Shown here piece by piece: positions 12,056-22,939 of a DNA stretch of 64,000 nucleotides. How positions within the stretch are numbered: position 1 is the stretch's first letter; each line of letters starts with the position of its first letter. The stretch is from Salticus scenicus. Taxonomy: Eukaryota > Arthropoda > Arachnida > Araneae > Salticidae. The position numbers were made by a program, and so were the translations under genes. The DNA lies in assembly GCA_963930645.1 (NCBI GenBank), contig OZ005662.1:4035436-4099435 (forward strand), read 5' to 3'. The notes below the pieces were generated by a model, which saw only the letters and a program-made list of their open reading frames with translations, was not told where the DNA came from and ran no database searches.

Positions 12056-12449
12056 TATATTATATCTGTACTGATAAGTATAAAGGATCTAAGTGCATAT
12101 TCTTGATTTTTCAGGAGACGAAAAATAAAGTTAAACTAACTAAAAACTAATGAGCAGAATCGATTAGGAAAAAGGGATTATGTTGATTTATACACTATAT
12201 ACCGTTAAGTGATTGTCAATCTTCATTTAATAAAGGGAAAAATTGAATTAAATATTTTATACTAAAGATTAATGCTAAATTTCTAACTTGAACCTTTTTT
12301 TACCAATGGATTTTCTCAAAGACTAAAGGACACGGATTTAAATCCTTTATACCAATTGATAGAGAATTTTTTTCTGAGTCTGACTATGTACTTAACTCAA
12401 AATCGACATTTTTGGACTTAAATCCTTTATACTTATCAGTACAGATATA
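12056..12449. mobile_element. MITE with about 30-bp terminal inverted repeats
   Basis: ATATCTGTACTGATAAGTAT followed by AAAGGAT at about 12062 is mirrored by ATCCTTTATACTTATCAGTACAGATAT ending near 12448. AT-rich flanks (TATTA / ATAG) would fit a TA target. The interior has no open frame. An A tract of over 30 bases (12468-12499) follows closely. Confidence 0.6.
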
Positions 12450-12461
12450 TAGTTGTAAAAT

Positions 12462-12501
<40 letters not shown>

Positions 12502-13831
12502 GAAATGCTGTGCCACTAAGAATCTAAGTAAAATGTGTGATTTTCAGAAACAATCTTTTTTCAAGATGCTTTTGTAGCAGTTTAATATATATTTTTATTT
12601 ATTAATTTTCAGCAAAGATGGCGACTTTTTTTTATTTTGTACATTAAACTACAATGTTCTTGAATTGTTAACAATACTTTCTAATTTTTGTTTAAGCATA
12701 CTATTATAAGCTGGGTGAACATTAATTAACCTAGAAACACATTGATCGAGAATTACCGCAGTCCACCAGACTTTCTTTATTTCAATACATTATAGTACTA
12801 CAAATTCTCAGGTTGAGTGGCTCGTACTACAGCATTTGTGACTGTTATAAGATTATTTCTTATATTATAATGATACTAATTTGAATAGAAATATTGGTAA
12901 TAAATGCCTACATGGATTTTTTCTATCGGAATAGAATATTATTTATAATTTAAGTAAAATGATTGATAGTGTAAATATTTACATATATATATACATAAAA
13001 ATACACAGAATAAAATACAAATGTTGCACAATAATGTATGAATAGTTTTAAAAAATCATTAAAATCAAATAAATCTTGATTTAAAAAAAAAAGAACAGTC
13101 TTGCAATGATTAGTACTGAGTTATATGCAGAAAGTCTTACTTATTAACTTGCAATTTAAACTGAAGGGCTGCTAGGAGACTGCAGGCCAAAGCTAGATTC
13201 CTTACATATTCATTAACATCTTAAATAAATAATCTGGGAAGAAAAATACAAAAGGCCAAAATTAAAAAAAAAAAATAGCTTATAAATATTGTATACAGGA
13301 TGAAAAAGAAAAAAAAAAAAAAAAAAACATTTCAGAGTTTACATTCCAACTGTAGGAGGAAAAAACATATCATGAGTAATAGTTTACATTTAATAATTAC
13401 CTCCAAGAAAAATCTAATTTTTAAAAACAAAATTTAAGCCTAATCAAAAAATACCATCAACACGAAGTTACAATTTTCATAGTTTACATAATGTTAACTG
13501 TAATTTTGAACTTTATATAAATATACGTATACACATGTGCACAGGAAGAATTTTTTATCTATCTACAATAAAACAAAATTCTGCAATCAGAGAATCAGGT
13601 CTGGTATAATAAAAAGAAATAATATAATTCATAAAATGTGCAAAATTTACATTTACAAAGAAGAAAGTATAACTCTTTAGCTACGGCATTGATTTATTAT
13701 TAAGTGTATCCCATTTATGGATTGTTAAATTAACAGTGTTGGCTCAACTGTTTCTGCTATTGGTATTAACACATAAATAGCAGAAGACTAAAAATACCAA
13801 TTTAAAATCATTAAATAAAAAGTGAGAGAAT
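12450..13831. other. AT-rich intergenic DNA, no gene seen
   Basis: It contains the 12468-12499 A tract, a further A tract at about 13309-13327 and scattered TATATA words. Nothing supports a gene, structured RNA or complete mobile element. Confidence 0.5.
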
Positions 13832-14170
13832 GAGAAATTAATGGTTTGGCTTCTCTTCTAATTGTAACTTGCACATATATATTCAATATATGTGCAATAA
13901 ATATAATATTTACAACATTTAGAAAAAAAATTACTCTTGAGAAAAACATAACTAAATTTAATAAATTAAAGAGTATACATATTGTAGATAAGAGATTCAA
14001 AACAGAGAAAGAGAAATTAATGGTTTGGCTTTTAATTGTAAATTGCACATATATAATATTTAATATATATAAATATATAATATTTACAATATTTAGGAAA
14101 AAAATTACTCGTGAAAAATAAGTTAAAGAGTATACATATTCTAGATAAGAAAATCCAAACCAGTACAAGC
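13832..14170. repeat. Tandem duplication, unit about 179 bp
   Basis: GAGAAATTAATGGTTTGGCT begins at 13832 and again at 14011. Each copy continues with TTGCACATATATA, AATATTTACAA.ATTTAG, AAAAATTACTC and AAAGAGTATACATATT. The second copy is slightly shorter. A 161-codon frame on the minus strand and a 91-codon frame on the plus strand both run through it. They are low-complexity Ile/Phe/Asn-rich products of the repeat and I do not call them genes. Confidence 0.65.
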
Positions 14171-14954
14171 AGTTCATTAGAAATCTTTGTTTATTCTCAT
14201 TTTCTATGGTTCGTTCGAAAATTTTACTGTTGTTATTGACATAAATTAACTTCAGAATTACTGAATTTCTCATACTTAAATAACAACTTTCATTAATGAA
14301 ATCAATCTTAATTTTTTTTTTTTTTAATTTGAGAGAGTTAAATAAAACTACAACAGTTTTAAAATAAATTTAAGCTTTCATGAACACATTTTTGCATTGT
14401 TTATCAAAGTTAATCAACTGATAAAGGCATGCTTGAATGGTTAAAAAGCAATGGAAATTCCGATTAAGTTTACAAGAAAATACTTCTACAGATATTTCCA
14501 TTCCTGCTTAAAATAAAAGAAAGGTCCATTAGGCCATGTAATAATATTTATGGATCGATAAATCAATGGATAAGAAATGATACACAACAAACAAAAACTA
14601 AAACCACCCATGAAATTAAATTTTACAAATAATAAACCTTTTCAGGTATAATAAGCATTATTACATTAAAGTCAAATATCAGAAATGAAAATAAAATAAA
14701 ATTATTTTAGATACTTACATATGACAATTATTTTCAGATCGCATTCACATTCTGTATAGAACAAGAATGTAAAATCGTTGTCACAAGCTTGGCGACGGTG
14801 GACAATCCGCGATTGTAATGATCGATAAATGGCGCTTTCTCAACACTGCAGTTGTTAGTAAACATTATAGACACGTGTGTTCCATTAGTATTCTTTGTTA
14901 TTCTACTTAATATTCGTACTATAATTTCTCCGCCATTACATTATGGAAAATTGA

Positions 14955-15166
14955 TTGCTTTTGGAAAAAATACTTCAGTTTATTCAAAGTTCGATCGGAA
15001 GTAGATTTTTAACTGAAGTTGAACAAATATTACTTTCAAATCATCTGATTAATTCTTTACTTCCATTAGCCGAAGCAACTGAAATTTTAAATTTGTCATT
15101 TGGAAATAAATGGAAGCTTAATTCTGGATTTCTTGATCCTTTGGAGTTACACTGTAGCACACAACA
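14955..15166 (+). other. Possible coding exon, unassigned
   Basis: The open frame runs through LLEKILQFIQ, FLTEVEQILLS, LNLSFGNKW and LDPLELHCS, a balanced composition unlike the Lys/Asn/Ile/Phe-rich noise frames nearby. It reaches a good splice-donor word, GTATGT, at 15167. There is no in-frame ATG within it. The ATG at 14943 is in frame but is followed after two codons by TGA, so either the true start is spliced in from upstream or the exon is dead. I do not recognise the family. It lies between the two copies of the 17-bp inverted word at 14805 and 15316. Confidence 0.25.
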
Positions 15167-15296
15167 GTATGTGTTATCTTTTTTACCGTATTTATTCATT
15201 TTTATTCAATAAATATATGTGAAACTAAATATCGGCAAGCAATGGCGGATGTATGGAATTCGAATTAAACCACGTTTATTGTAATTTCACCTTAGC

Positions 15297-15311
15297 CCAC
15301 CAGAGGGCGAG
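15297..15311 (+). promoter_or_regulatory. CTCF-like core motif
   Basis: CCACCAGAGGGCGAG fits the animal CTCF core CCASYAGRKGGCR at every position of the 13-base core. It lies inside the promoter-like island, beside the inverted 17-bp word at 15316. A single motif match is weak evidence of binding. Confidence 0.35.
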
Positions 15312-15432
15312 CATTTCATTACAATCGCGGATACAGCATATATGACGATATCTTCGAAATCTACAATCATAACATTAATTATACGACGCAATTATTTCTT
15401 CTTTCGCATTTTCACATAATCAAAATGACAAC

Positions 15433-15549
15433 ATGGCGGCGGGTGAAAGCGAAGCCACGCGGACGAGAGGAAAAGTGGAATGGTTGGTTGAATGCGCATG
15501 CCCAGTTGCTCGTTCCGTTTTAGTAAAAAGTACGCTGCATGCTTGTTGA
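15433..15549 (+). other. Short ORF with strong start context (38 codons), possible first exon
   Basis: ATG at 15433 sits in CAACATGGCGGCGGG, a good animal start context. The frame reads MAAGESEATRTRGKVEW then LVECACPVARSVL, with CpG-rich codons (GCG, CGG, ACG), before a possible donor GTAAAA at about 15523 and a stop at 15547. The composition is unlike random AT-rich frames. No family recognised. It may be a genuine 5' exon or only the transcribed edge of a promoter. Confidence 0.25.
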
Positions 15550-17901
15550 ATTCAACGTAAAAGGACACTTCATAGTGGCTCAATTGTGGAACACATTACT
15601 TCCAAGATATTTTTCTAATAATGTATGTCCAAATTTGGTTACTCACGACACATACTTTCAACATGATGGTTGAATTTATGTGAGCATGTGACAAAAATGG
15701 GATGTCAGTTCTCTGGAGGGACGTGTTTTCAACGTACGAGACGAGAAATGAACAAAATTTGGACGTATGTGCTGTGTGGGAAAGTGTTAGGGGCACTTGG
15801 CGAAACAAGACCTTGGAGCCTCAAAGATCGAGAAATCTTCTTGACATCTGTTCTGCGCATCTCATCACCGATTTGCGTACGTCATGGAATGTTTACACCA
15901 CGGAACCAATCAGCTTCAGCTTTGCTATTTGCTCACTTTGTTTAGGATAGTTTAGCAGAAAATATTTTTCTTGGAGATAGAAAACATGCAAAAATAGAGA
16001 ATATTTTGTATTTTAATGTAATCTTTTAATTAATATCATTTCAATCAAATAAGAAATAATTTTTAAAAAGTTGTTGAATTCATTTATCGTCATTAGAAGT
16101 ACAATTATTTACTTGTCTCGAAATATTTTAGTATCAATTTAGAACATAGAAAATATAATTAGTTTAGCATTTGTTAAATAATAATCATATCTTTATTATT
16201 AAGATGTGTTGTTTCAAGTTCTTATCAATTACGTTCACATGTAAAATAAAATACAAAATAGTGATGTGATTTTAGATTGTTGATCTTTGATGACTGAATT
16301 GAGTGCAAAATATTTGTGTTTAAATATGTAACTTTATTTAGTCCTTCAATACGTCTGTCTCTAAAGGTGTTAAACTTATTATTATTATCTTATAAATGCT
16401 AATTTTTTTTTAAAACTTGTTTTTGTTGATGAAAAGGAAAATACTTAATATTTAAAGATGTTGAGCAAAAAAAAAAGTATAGATTTACACATTACAGTAG
16501 GTTACTCAATAAATTATAAAATGTTATTTTGACTCATTATTTAACATTTTCAGTAGGAATTCTCATTCTCAGTTCGATTTTAAAAGAGCAAAGCACGTTT
16601 GTGGCAATGAATATTTTACTTTGCAAAAATCCATAAAACCTGTGAAAAAATGTTTACAAAGATTTTTATGTAGTCATTATGAAAATAATTCAGATTATTT
16701 CTAGTCGAAAAGTAGATTGCATGCACTTAGTATTATTTTGCAAAGGAATGAGGCCGTATAAAAACATTTAATATTGCAGATAAATTGTAAAATTTAGAAA
16801 AATATTTTAAAAGTAAGCTTTAAAATATTTAATTATTCATTCTAAGATATTTTCTTTATTGCTTTCAGTTAATGAACACATGAGCAGGGTAAATATCTGC
16901 ACATAGTGCACATGTCATTTTGTCTATGTTTTTAAACAGTACATGGTAATAAATTAAGTACTTAAGCAAGAAATTTTCCATGGGAAATATTATTTATACT
17001 ATGGCATGTCTGTATTTTAATACATCCTAAAGAATATGTAGTATTATGCATTGAATTATAGAATATAAGTACTTTAAGTTGTATGAAAAGTATTTTAGAA
17101 ATGAAGCACATTTTATGCTAGATATTTTTTAAACGCAGTGCAAGTTTAATGTTACTATTATGTGTATTAATTATCATAAATTAACATATCCTAAAATCTA
17201 AATTTAATAATAAGATAATTTCTGTTTTCAAGTTTTTATTTTTTACTCCACCTTCTTTATTAAGCCTAATTGTAAGTATTTTGTCCTATGTTATTTATAT
17301 ATTTGTAGAATATTAAATCATTTTTATTTCCTTAAAACAATGCTATATATTTTCCTCTTAAATATTACATTTAGTATATAAAATTATATAATAAATACCT
17401 GTGGTTTATCTTTTAATCCAAATTTTGCTGATGTCATTCTTTTTCTTAGTTAAAAAAATTCAAAATGGCTGCTAAGCATAAAAGTTATTGCATTTAATTG
17501 CAAAAGCCTGAATCATTTATTTAATTATTTACGTTATTATCTGTAGCTGAAAAGTATCAGCTACATTGTTTCTAGAAAAAATGAGATCCAGCTATGGATC
17601 TTATACACAAGTAATTATACACAAATGTTAATCTTACATACAAAAAAGTAAACATGCAAAAACATGACATCGCATATTTTTATATTTACTATATGCCATG
17701 AAATGAGAGTATAGTTAAAAGAAAAAAGCAGAATACAACTAAAATCATACTTTGAGCAATTTTCACTTATATTCTATTATTTATTTGAATATTTTTGAGT
17801 GGTTCTGCATTTTAGTGATTACAAAGTACAAAACTTTGAATAAACACCATAAAATGCAAGAACTCGCAACAGTTGTTTCGTGTTGAGAGAAAACACAACC
17901 C

Positions 17902-18050
17902 TTTGTCAGGCGAACAAAGTAGGCATGAATGTTGCAAACAGAGGTAATGCACACAATAATTTTAGGTTGAAGGGCTTTCGTAAGGTGAACTAAATAGGCA
18001 GGAGTGTTACGAATAGAGTGGCAATCTATCTACTTTGTTCGCCTGACAAA
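17902..18050. mobile_element. Small foldback element within S1
   Basis: TTTGTCAGGCGAACAAAGTA at 17902 is a perfect inverted match to TACTTTGTTCGCCTGACAAA ending at 18050. A matching foldback is present in S4 (about 60810-60955), so it was already there when S1 and S4 were duplicated. Confidence 0.6.
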
Positions 18051-18089
18051 AAACACGAGTTCTGAGGTGCTTTTTTATAATATTAATGA

Positions 18090-18316
18090 TTAACCCCTTG
18101 GGTACGGATTTATTTGAGAAAATATTTACATGTGGAACGGATATCATTTTTGTTTGCTTGGAGTAGTATGTAAAAGCAGTACATTTTATGTAAGAATTTA
18201 TTTATTTCTAAAATATTGGTGACATATGTAGTATTAAGATGTCTTCAAGTAATTAGAATTGCAAAACAAAAAAGTGAATGACGTGTCTCAGACGTCAAAT
18301 GTACCCAAGGGGTTAA
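18090..18316. mobile_element. piggyBac-like MITE, TTAA-flanked (227 bp)
   Basis: TTAA (18090-18093) is followed by CCCCTTGGGTAC, and the mirrored GTACCCAAGGGG is followed by TTAA (18313-18316). Same architecture and size class as 8238-8470 and 49276-49507. The orthologous copy in S4 is 60005-60679, so insertion preceded the S1/S4 duplication. Confidence 0.75.
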
Positions 18317-18344
18317 TCATCTGTCTGCACTGTAAAAACATAAC

Positions 18345-18428
18345 TATTACCAGCTGCAAGAAACTCTCTGTGATTGGAGAAAATAATTATTTTCTCCAAT
18401 CACAGAGAGTTTCTTGCAGCTGGTAATA
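18345..18428. repeat. Perfect 84-bp palindrome without a spacer
   Basis: The two 42-base arms are exact reverse complements with the centre between 18386 and 18387. The arm begins ATTACCAGCTGCAAGAAACT in extended form and ends GGAGAAAATAA at the centre. The equivalent place in S4 (about 59950-59995) lacks the palindrome and reads straight through AT-rich sequence, so it is an insertion into S1 or a deletion from S4. Confidence 0.85.
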
Positions 18429-18830
18429 ATTATTTTTTAACTTAATGTGATGGAAAAAGGAAAAAAAAAATTAATTGGTCTAAATATACAAAAGGCATTA
18501 AAAAAAAAAAAAAAAAATTGAATATCAATTTAAATAAGTTTTTTTTTTTTGGTGGGGAGGGGGGGGGGGTATCAACATAAAAATAAATAGATTTCTTTTA
18601 AAAAAGAAGAAAATGAACATATTATATATTAGGGTTGCACCGAATAACAGTTTTGGCGGAATATCCTTCAAACCGGAATGGTAACTATTTGGCTGGCTGA
18701 TTTACTCTTATATTAAGTTCTTATTCTTATTGTGTCAATCAGCCTAATTCTTTGCAAACTCTTTCAGCAATACCATTTACATTTAGTAATATTTTATTTT
18801 TTTTAATTATGTACATTAAGGCTGTTTAGA

Positions 18831-20144
18831 CAGAAATCTATGGTTTAAAGAACTGCAGGGAATTTTTCTGCTTAAAATAATGGCATGGCAACTTCACCAA
18901 ATATATATACTTAAAGATTAAGTTTTCCCGAAGGCTGCCTTATGACTTGAGGCCCGGGGCAGAACACCCCCTCCGCCCCACCTCTTGTATGCCACTTCAA
19001 AAATGCCTCTTACTCTCGTATGAATAAATTGTGAAATAGAGATGTGATGTTTTTTGTGCATGTTGGGGTATTTCATATGCATTTTTCAATGACGATTATG
19101 ATTTGTGTTATTTTTCTTGCCAGATTTGAATGTGATCTTTGTTTTATCTCTTGAAGTTTCCTAAATGGCAACATCATGTGAATTATGTACGCTCTTTCTC
19201 GACTCAACTTTAGAAACATGCATCGTTATACTGTTATTGAAAAAGAGAAATTTTGTTTGTTTGATATTATTATTAATGTAACTAATACTTAATTTTCTTT
19301 AATGTTACTTGAAACTAGATAAAACAATTGTCTTCATTTAAGTATATCTATTTCTTAATTACTCTGAAAAAATCTTAATGATAATTAATAATAATTTTTT
19401 TTTTTTTTTTTTTTCAAATGATTAAAAATTTTTAAAAATTGAATTTTTATATGTTCAACTAGCTGAACAGTTTTAGATTTGGCCAAACTGAATATTCAGT
19501 GCATTACTAATATATATTGCATTAACTTGTTTTACCTTTTTTATAATTTTAAGGTTAAAATTGAGTTTTTATTCAACATCTTGAACTAATTATTCAGTAC
19601 AAAAACTACTGAACTAAGCATTATATACAAGCTTAAATGTTATAATCACAACCTATTAAACAATCGCAAATCTTGCTGTGTTTCATTTCAAATAGGGATG
19701 AAACGGATAGTAATTTTGCCGGATATCGGATATCCGGAGCTCTTCTGCCTGCCGGATACGGATATCCGGCATTAGTTTTGTTTTGTGTTGTGTTGTATAT
19801 TTCTTTTCTTTTTCTTTATTTTAAAACAATAAAATATAAACATATTTCATAAAGTATTCTTTAAAAAACATTTTAAATATAATTTATTTAAACATATTTA
19901 TTTAATATTCTATTTATTTGTGCAATATTGCCATGAAGAATAAAATTTTAAGCCTAACATACTCATTCCTACACTTGCAGTTTTTGGTGAAAAGCCCTAT
20001 CACAAAAAGATAGGTTTTGTTCAGAATTGTAAAACTAAAACTTATTATTTACATATTTTTTACAATACTATTATTAAGAAAATGAAATAAATTATTTTAC
20101 TAATATAATCATAGTTAAAGTGTTATTTCCATTCGAAAACTAAT
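18831..20144. other. AT-rich DNA with remnants of transposon ends
   Basis: AGGGATGAAACGGATAG followed by GCCGGATATCGGATATCCGG (about 19694-19740) and TGCCGGATACGGATATCCGGC resemble the degenerate termini of hAT-type repeats. In S1, AGGGTTGCACCGAATA (about 18632) is similar in style. A GC-richer patch at 18950-18990 contains GGCCCGGGGC. A T tract lies at about 19396-19414. No gene seen. Confidence 0.4.
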
Positions 20145-21195
20145 ATGTAGTGGCCATCACAAAACTTTCTTCTATATCATTTTATATAACAGAGCCACTG
20201 TCTGTGTTTAAATTGTACAAAAGTTCAACCATAGCTTCTCAGAATAAATATTTTACATGTGTAGTTTGGTGCAATTTTAATCGACAGATGCTGAGATATA
20301 GGCTTGTGAAAAATCATAATAGCAACTCCACCTGTTGGCTGATATACACATAAATAAGGTCAACATTTGCTTTCATAATGGTTGTCTTATATATCAAGTT
20401 TCATGCACATATGTCATAGAAGTTGGGTTTAACTTAGCCTATTCATTGGGTAAATTGTAGTGCAGTATTGCCACCTGTTGGCGGATATACACCTAAAATA
20501 AATCACAATAGTGTTTCAGAATGGCTGGTTCTCTCACATACCAAGTTCTATGCTATTATACACAATAGAATAAGAGATACAGCCTTCCCCTTTTGGGGGG
20601 AAATTTCTGTATTGCAGAGCCACCTACTGGACAACATGCACCCAAACTGAACCAGCATAATTTCTCATAATGCCTTTCCAACATGAAGTTTTGTGTAATT
20701 ACATGAAGTAGAACCTAAAATATAGCCTTCCCTAAATTGCAGAAAGCACTGTATAACAGCACCACATGTAGAGCGATTGGCACCAAAATTTGATAGGCAC
20801 TAATATATGGCAAGTTACATGTACATATATATTTATATAAAATTCTGTGCAGTAGTTTCTGAGATATAGCCTTCCTCTAAGTTGCAGAAATCACAGTATG
20901 GCAGCACCACCTGTTGAGCCATTTGCACCAAAAGGTGGTAGACACTGATTTATGTCATGGTGCAACTACACATAAATTTATATGTAATTGTAGTACGCAG
21001 TAGTTCCGGAGGTACAGTTGAACAGAATTTTTGTCACACACACACAGACATTTTTTTTTAAATTGGTCAAACCAGGTTCTGGACTTCTTAAAAAGTGTAA
21101 ATCCATCAAAAACCAGAAGTTGAAATTTTTTATGAATCCAATACTTTCTTTTGAGACGTTTATAAGAAAACATAAAAGAAAGAAGAAAAAAAAAA
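20145..21195 (+). mobile_element. HINE-like repeat, type C copy 1 (about 5 tandem units)
   Basis: It starts with TGGCCATCACAAAACTTTCT. The body is a degenerate tandem array of about 133-149 bp units, each carrying a CCACCTGTTGG-like word (20338, 20471, 20620, about 20762, 20907) followed by GATATACACC or GATTTGCACC and later TTCTG.GCAGTAGTT and TGAGATATAGCCTTCC. It ends with a (CA)n tract, ACAGACATTTT and the 3' module (AAAAGTGTAAATCCATCAAA ... AATACTTTCTT). No coding capacity. The frames at 20150-20650 simply run through the units. Confidence 0.7.
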
Positions 21196-21214
21196 TAAAC
21201 TAAAAGCTTCAAAC

Positions 21215-22105
21215 TAGTATGTTATGGCCATCACGAAACTTTCTTCTATATCTCTCTATATAACAATGCTACATGCTGCTTAACATGCAGAAGAAACATA
21301 ATCATAGCTGCTTACAATAAAGATTTTAGATATTGAGTTTAGTGCAATTTTAATCAAAAAATTTTGAGATGTAGCCATGTAGAGAATCACAGAAGGTGAG
21401 GAACAGCTGCGCCACCTGTTGGTCGATATACACCCAAATTAAGCCAACTTTTGTTCTCATTATTTTTATCTTGTTTATCTCTTAAATTTTATAAATGTTG
21501 AGATTTAGCCTTCCTATTCACAGAGTAAATTGCAACATAATATAGCCACCTATCGACCAATATGCACCAACATTGAATCAACGTGATGTTTTATAAAAAT
21601 GACCCTTTCCCATACTAAATTTTTAGCAATTATACGCGAATGAATCTGAGATAACTTCCCCATTCACGGCAAAATTGCAGCATAGCAGCATCACCTATTG
21701 GCCGTTATGCACAGAAATTGAATTAACATATTTCATAATAAATAGCCCTCCCTGTGACACACTTAGTTTATTTTTTTAATTATACACAGTATAAGCTGAG
21801 ATATAGTCTTCCTTTAAATGGGAGAAATCACAGTATAGCAGCACCATCTGTTGAGTGATTTGCACCAAAAGTTGATGGGAATTTTTTTTTTTTTTTTTTT
21901 TTTTTTGGTCAGATGCAACTATGTATAAATTTATATGAAATTCTGTGCATTAACTCTTGAACTGCACAAAATTTTTGTCAGATAGACATTTTCCAAAAAT
22001 GGTCAAATTGTGTTTTGGTTCCCTCAAAAGCGTAAATCCACCGAAAACTGGAAGTTGAAAATTTTCACGAATCCAATACTTCCTTCTATTGAAAGTAAAA
22101 TACAC
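21215..22105 (+). mobile_element. HINE-like repeat, type C copy 2 (about 4 tandem units)
   Basis: It begins AGTATGTTATGGCCATCACG a few bases after copy 1 ends, so the two stand head to tail. Unit words are GCCACCTGTTGG (21412), GCCACCTATCG (21546), TCACCTATTGG (21691) and CCATCTGTTGA (21843). The 3' module follows (CAAAAGCGTAAATCCACCGA) and ends ACTTCCTTCTATTGAAAGT, in which AC.TTC and GAAAGT can pair as a small hairpin. A T tract at about 21881-21906 interrupts the last unit. Confidence 0.65.
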
Positions 22106-22529
22106 ATTCAACAATGGGTAATTGTTGAAACAAATCTCCCTATAGAATAATACGAGTTTGACTTCTGGCAAGCTCAGGTGTTGTTCATGCATAAGGAGCT
22201 CTAGACAGTAGATGAAAAAGTGGATATATTGGTGCTTTGGAAAAAGACTGATTAACAAATGAGAGTTGTATCCCTCAGTGGAGTGTCCTTTATGGAGGCC
22301 TTTCTAGCAGAAAACTGAGGTTTTTAACAAGTAAAAGATATTTTGATAAGCAATTATGTGAACTATAATATTTAAATATCTTTTTATGCAGATGCTCTAC
22401 AACCATTTAGGTATACTGGCTGATTACCAATCGGTAGTGCTGGGCGATGTTGACATTTTATAAATCGATATATCTTTCATCTTAAATACCGATATAAGGA
22501 TATATCGATTTAATGTAGCGTTACCAACT

Positions 22530-22650
22530 GTAAGGATTAGTCCCTACACGTAAGGACTAAAAAAAATCGACTGAGACAGGGATTGAACTGAAAACCTTCT
22601 TGTCTCAAATCAAACAATCTGGCACTGTACCACACTTTTTTGCCCACTAA
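22530..22650 (-). mobile_element. tRNA-derived SINE-like fragment
   Basis: On the minus strand GTGGTACAGTGCCAG is an A-box-like word. It is followed at tRNA-like spacing by a B-box-like CAGTTCAATCC, then by a short T/A-rich tail. The region cannot fold as a proper tRNA, so a decayed SINE is the better reading. Upstream, AAATCGATATATC words at 22470-22515 form a separate palindromic remnant. Confidence 0.4.
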
Positions 22651-22939
22651 TTAAGTTTCGAGCATTTTGATAAAAAGGATTAAATTTTCTAAGGTTTTAT
22701 CTTGGCCTATGGGTGAGTTGTTGCACAAAATTTGCCCTTTATCCTATGTTTTCGACCACACTCTTTAATTTAATCTTAGTTTAATTTCAATAGGAATTTT
22801 ACTGATTCATACTTCCCTTGTAAGTGGATGTATGATAGCTACAAATTTTGGCGCAACTTAAATTCAATCGCAAGAAGTAGAAAACTTTAAAAAAAGGTTG
22901 AACCATTTTATGATATTGCTTATAATTTTACTCCATATA

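Larger units (their letters stand above)
14740..15600. promoter_or_regulatory. CpG-containing promoter-like island
   Basis: This is a relatively GC- and CpG-rich patch in an AT-rich window. It has CGCGATTG, GGCGACGG, AACATGGCGGCGGG (YY1-like ATGGCGGC word) and a CTCF-like site. ATCCGCGATTGTAATGA at 14805-14821 is present as a perfect reverse complement at 15316-15332, flanking a 500-bp interval. CpG retention plus ATGGCGGC near a candidate start codon resembles housekeeping-type promoters in animals. Promoter function is inference, and the flanking inverted words could instead mark a captured or transposed fragment. Confidence 0.4.
15780..18830 (+). repeat. S repeat copy 1 (promoter- and exon-like module plus flank)
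   Basis: From 15780 it shares CTTGGCGAAACAAGACCTTGG and the following 60 bp with S2 (minus strand about 30620-30540), then TTTGCGTACGTCATGGAATG and CCACGGAACCAATCAGCTTC with S2 and S3. The middle (16000-17390) is a diverged match to S3 57900-58620. At 17400-17470 comes TGGTTTATCTTTTAATCC and CAAAATGGCTGCT, shared by all four S copies. Beyond that, to about 18830, it is the reverse complement of S4 (59560-61460). The short plus-strand frames at 15670-15950 are embedded here and have no domain. Confidence 0.65.

Noticed and set aside
13788..14273. 161-codon open frame on the minus strand
   Set aside because: Ile/Phe/Leu/Asn-rich, runs through a 179-bp tandem duplication and is mirrored by an open frame on the other strand; an AT-rich repeat artefact.
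15670..15950. Two overlapping 82-91 codon frames
   Set aside because: They lie in the S1 repeat; the equivalent parts of S2 and S3 do not keep the frames.
20145..22105. CRISPR-like array (regular repeats)
   Set aside because: Units are 133-149 bp, degenerate along their whole length and without repeat/spacer alternation; the sequence is eukaryotic.
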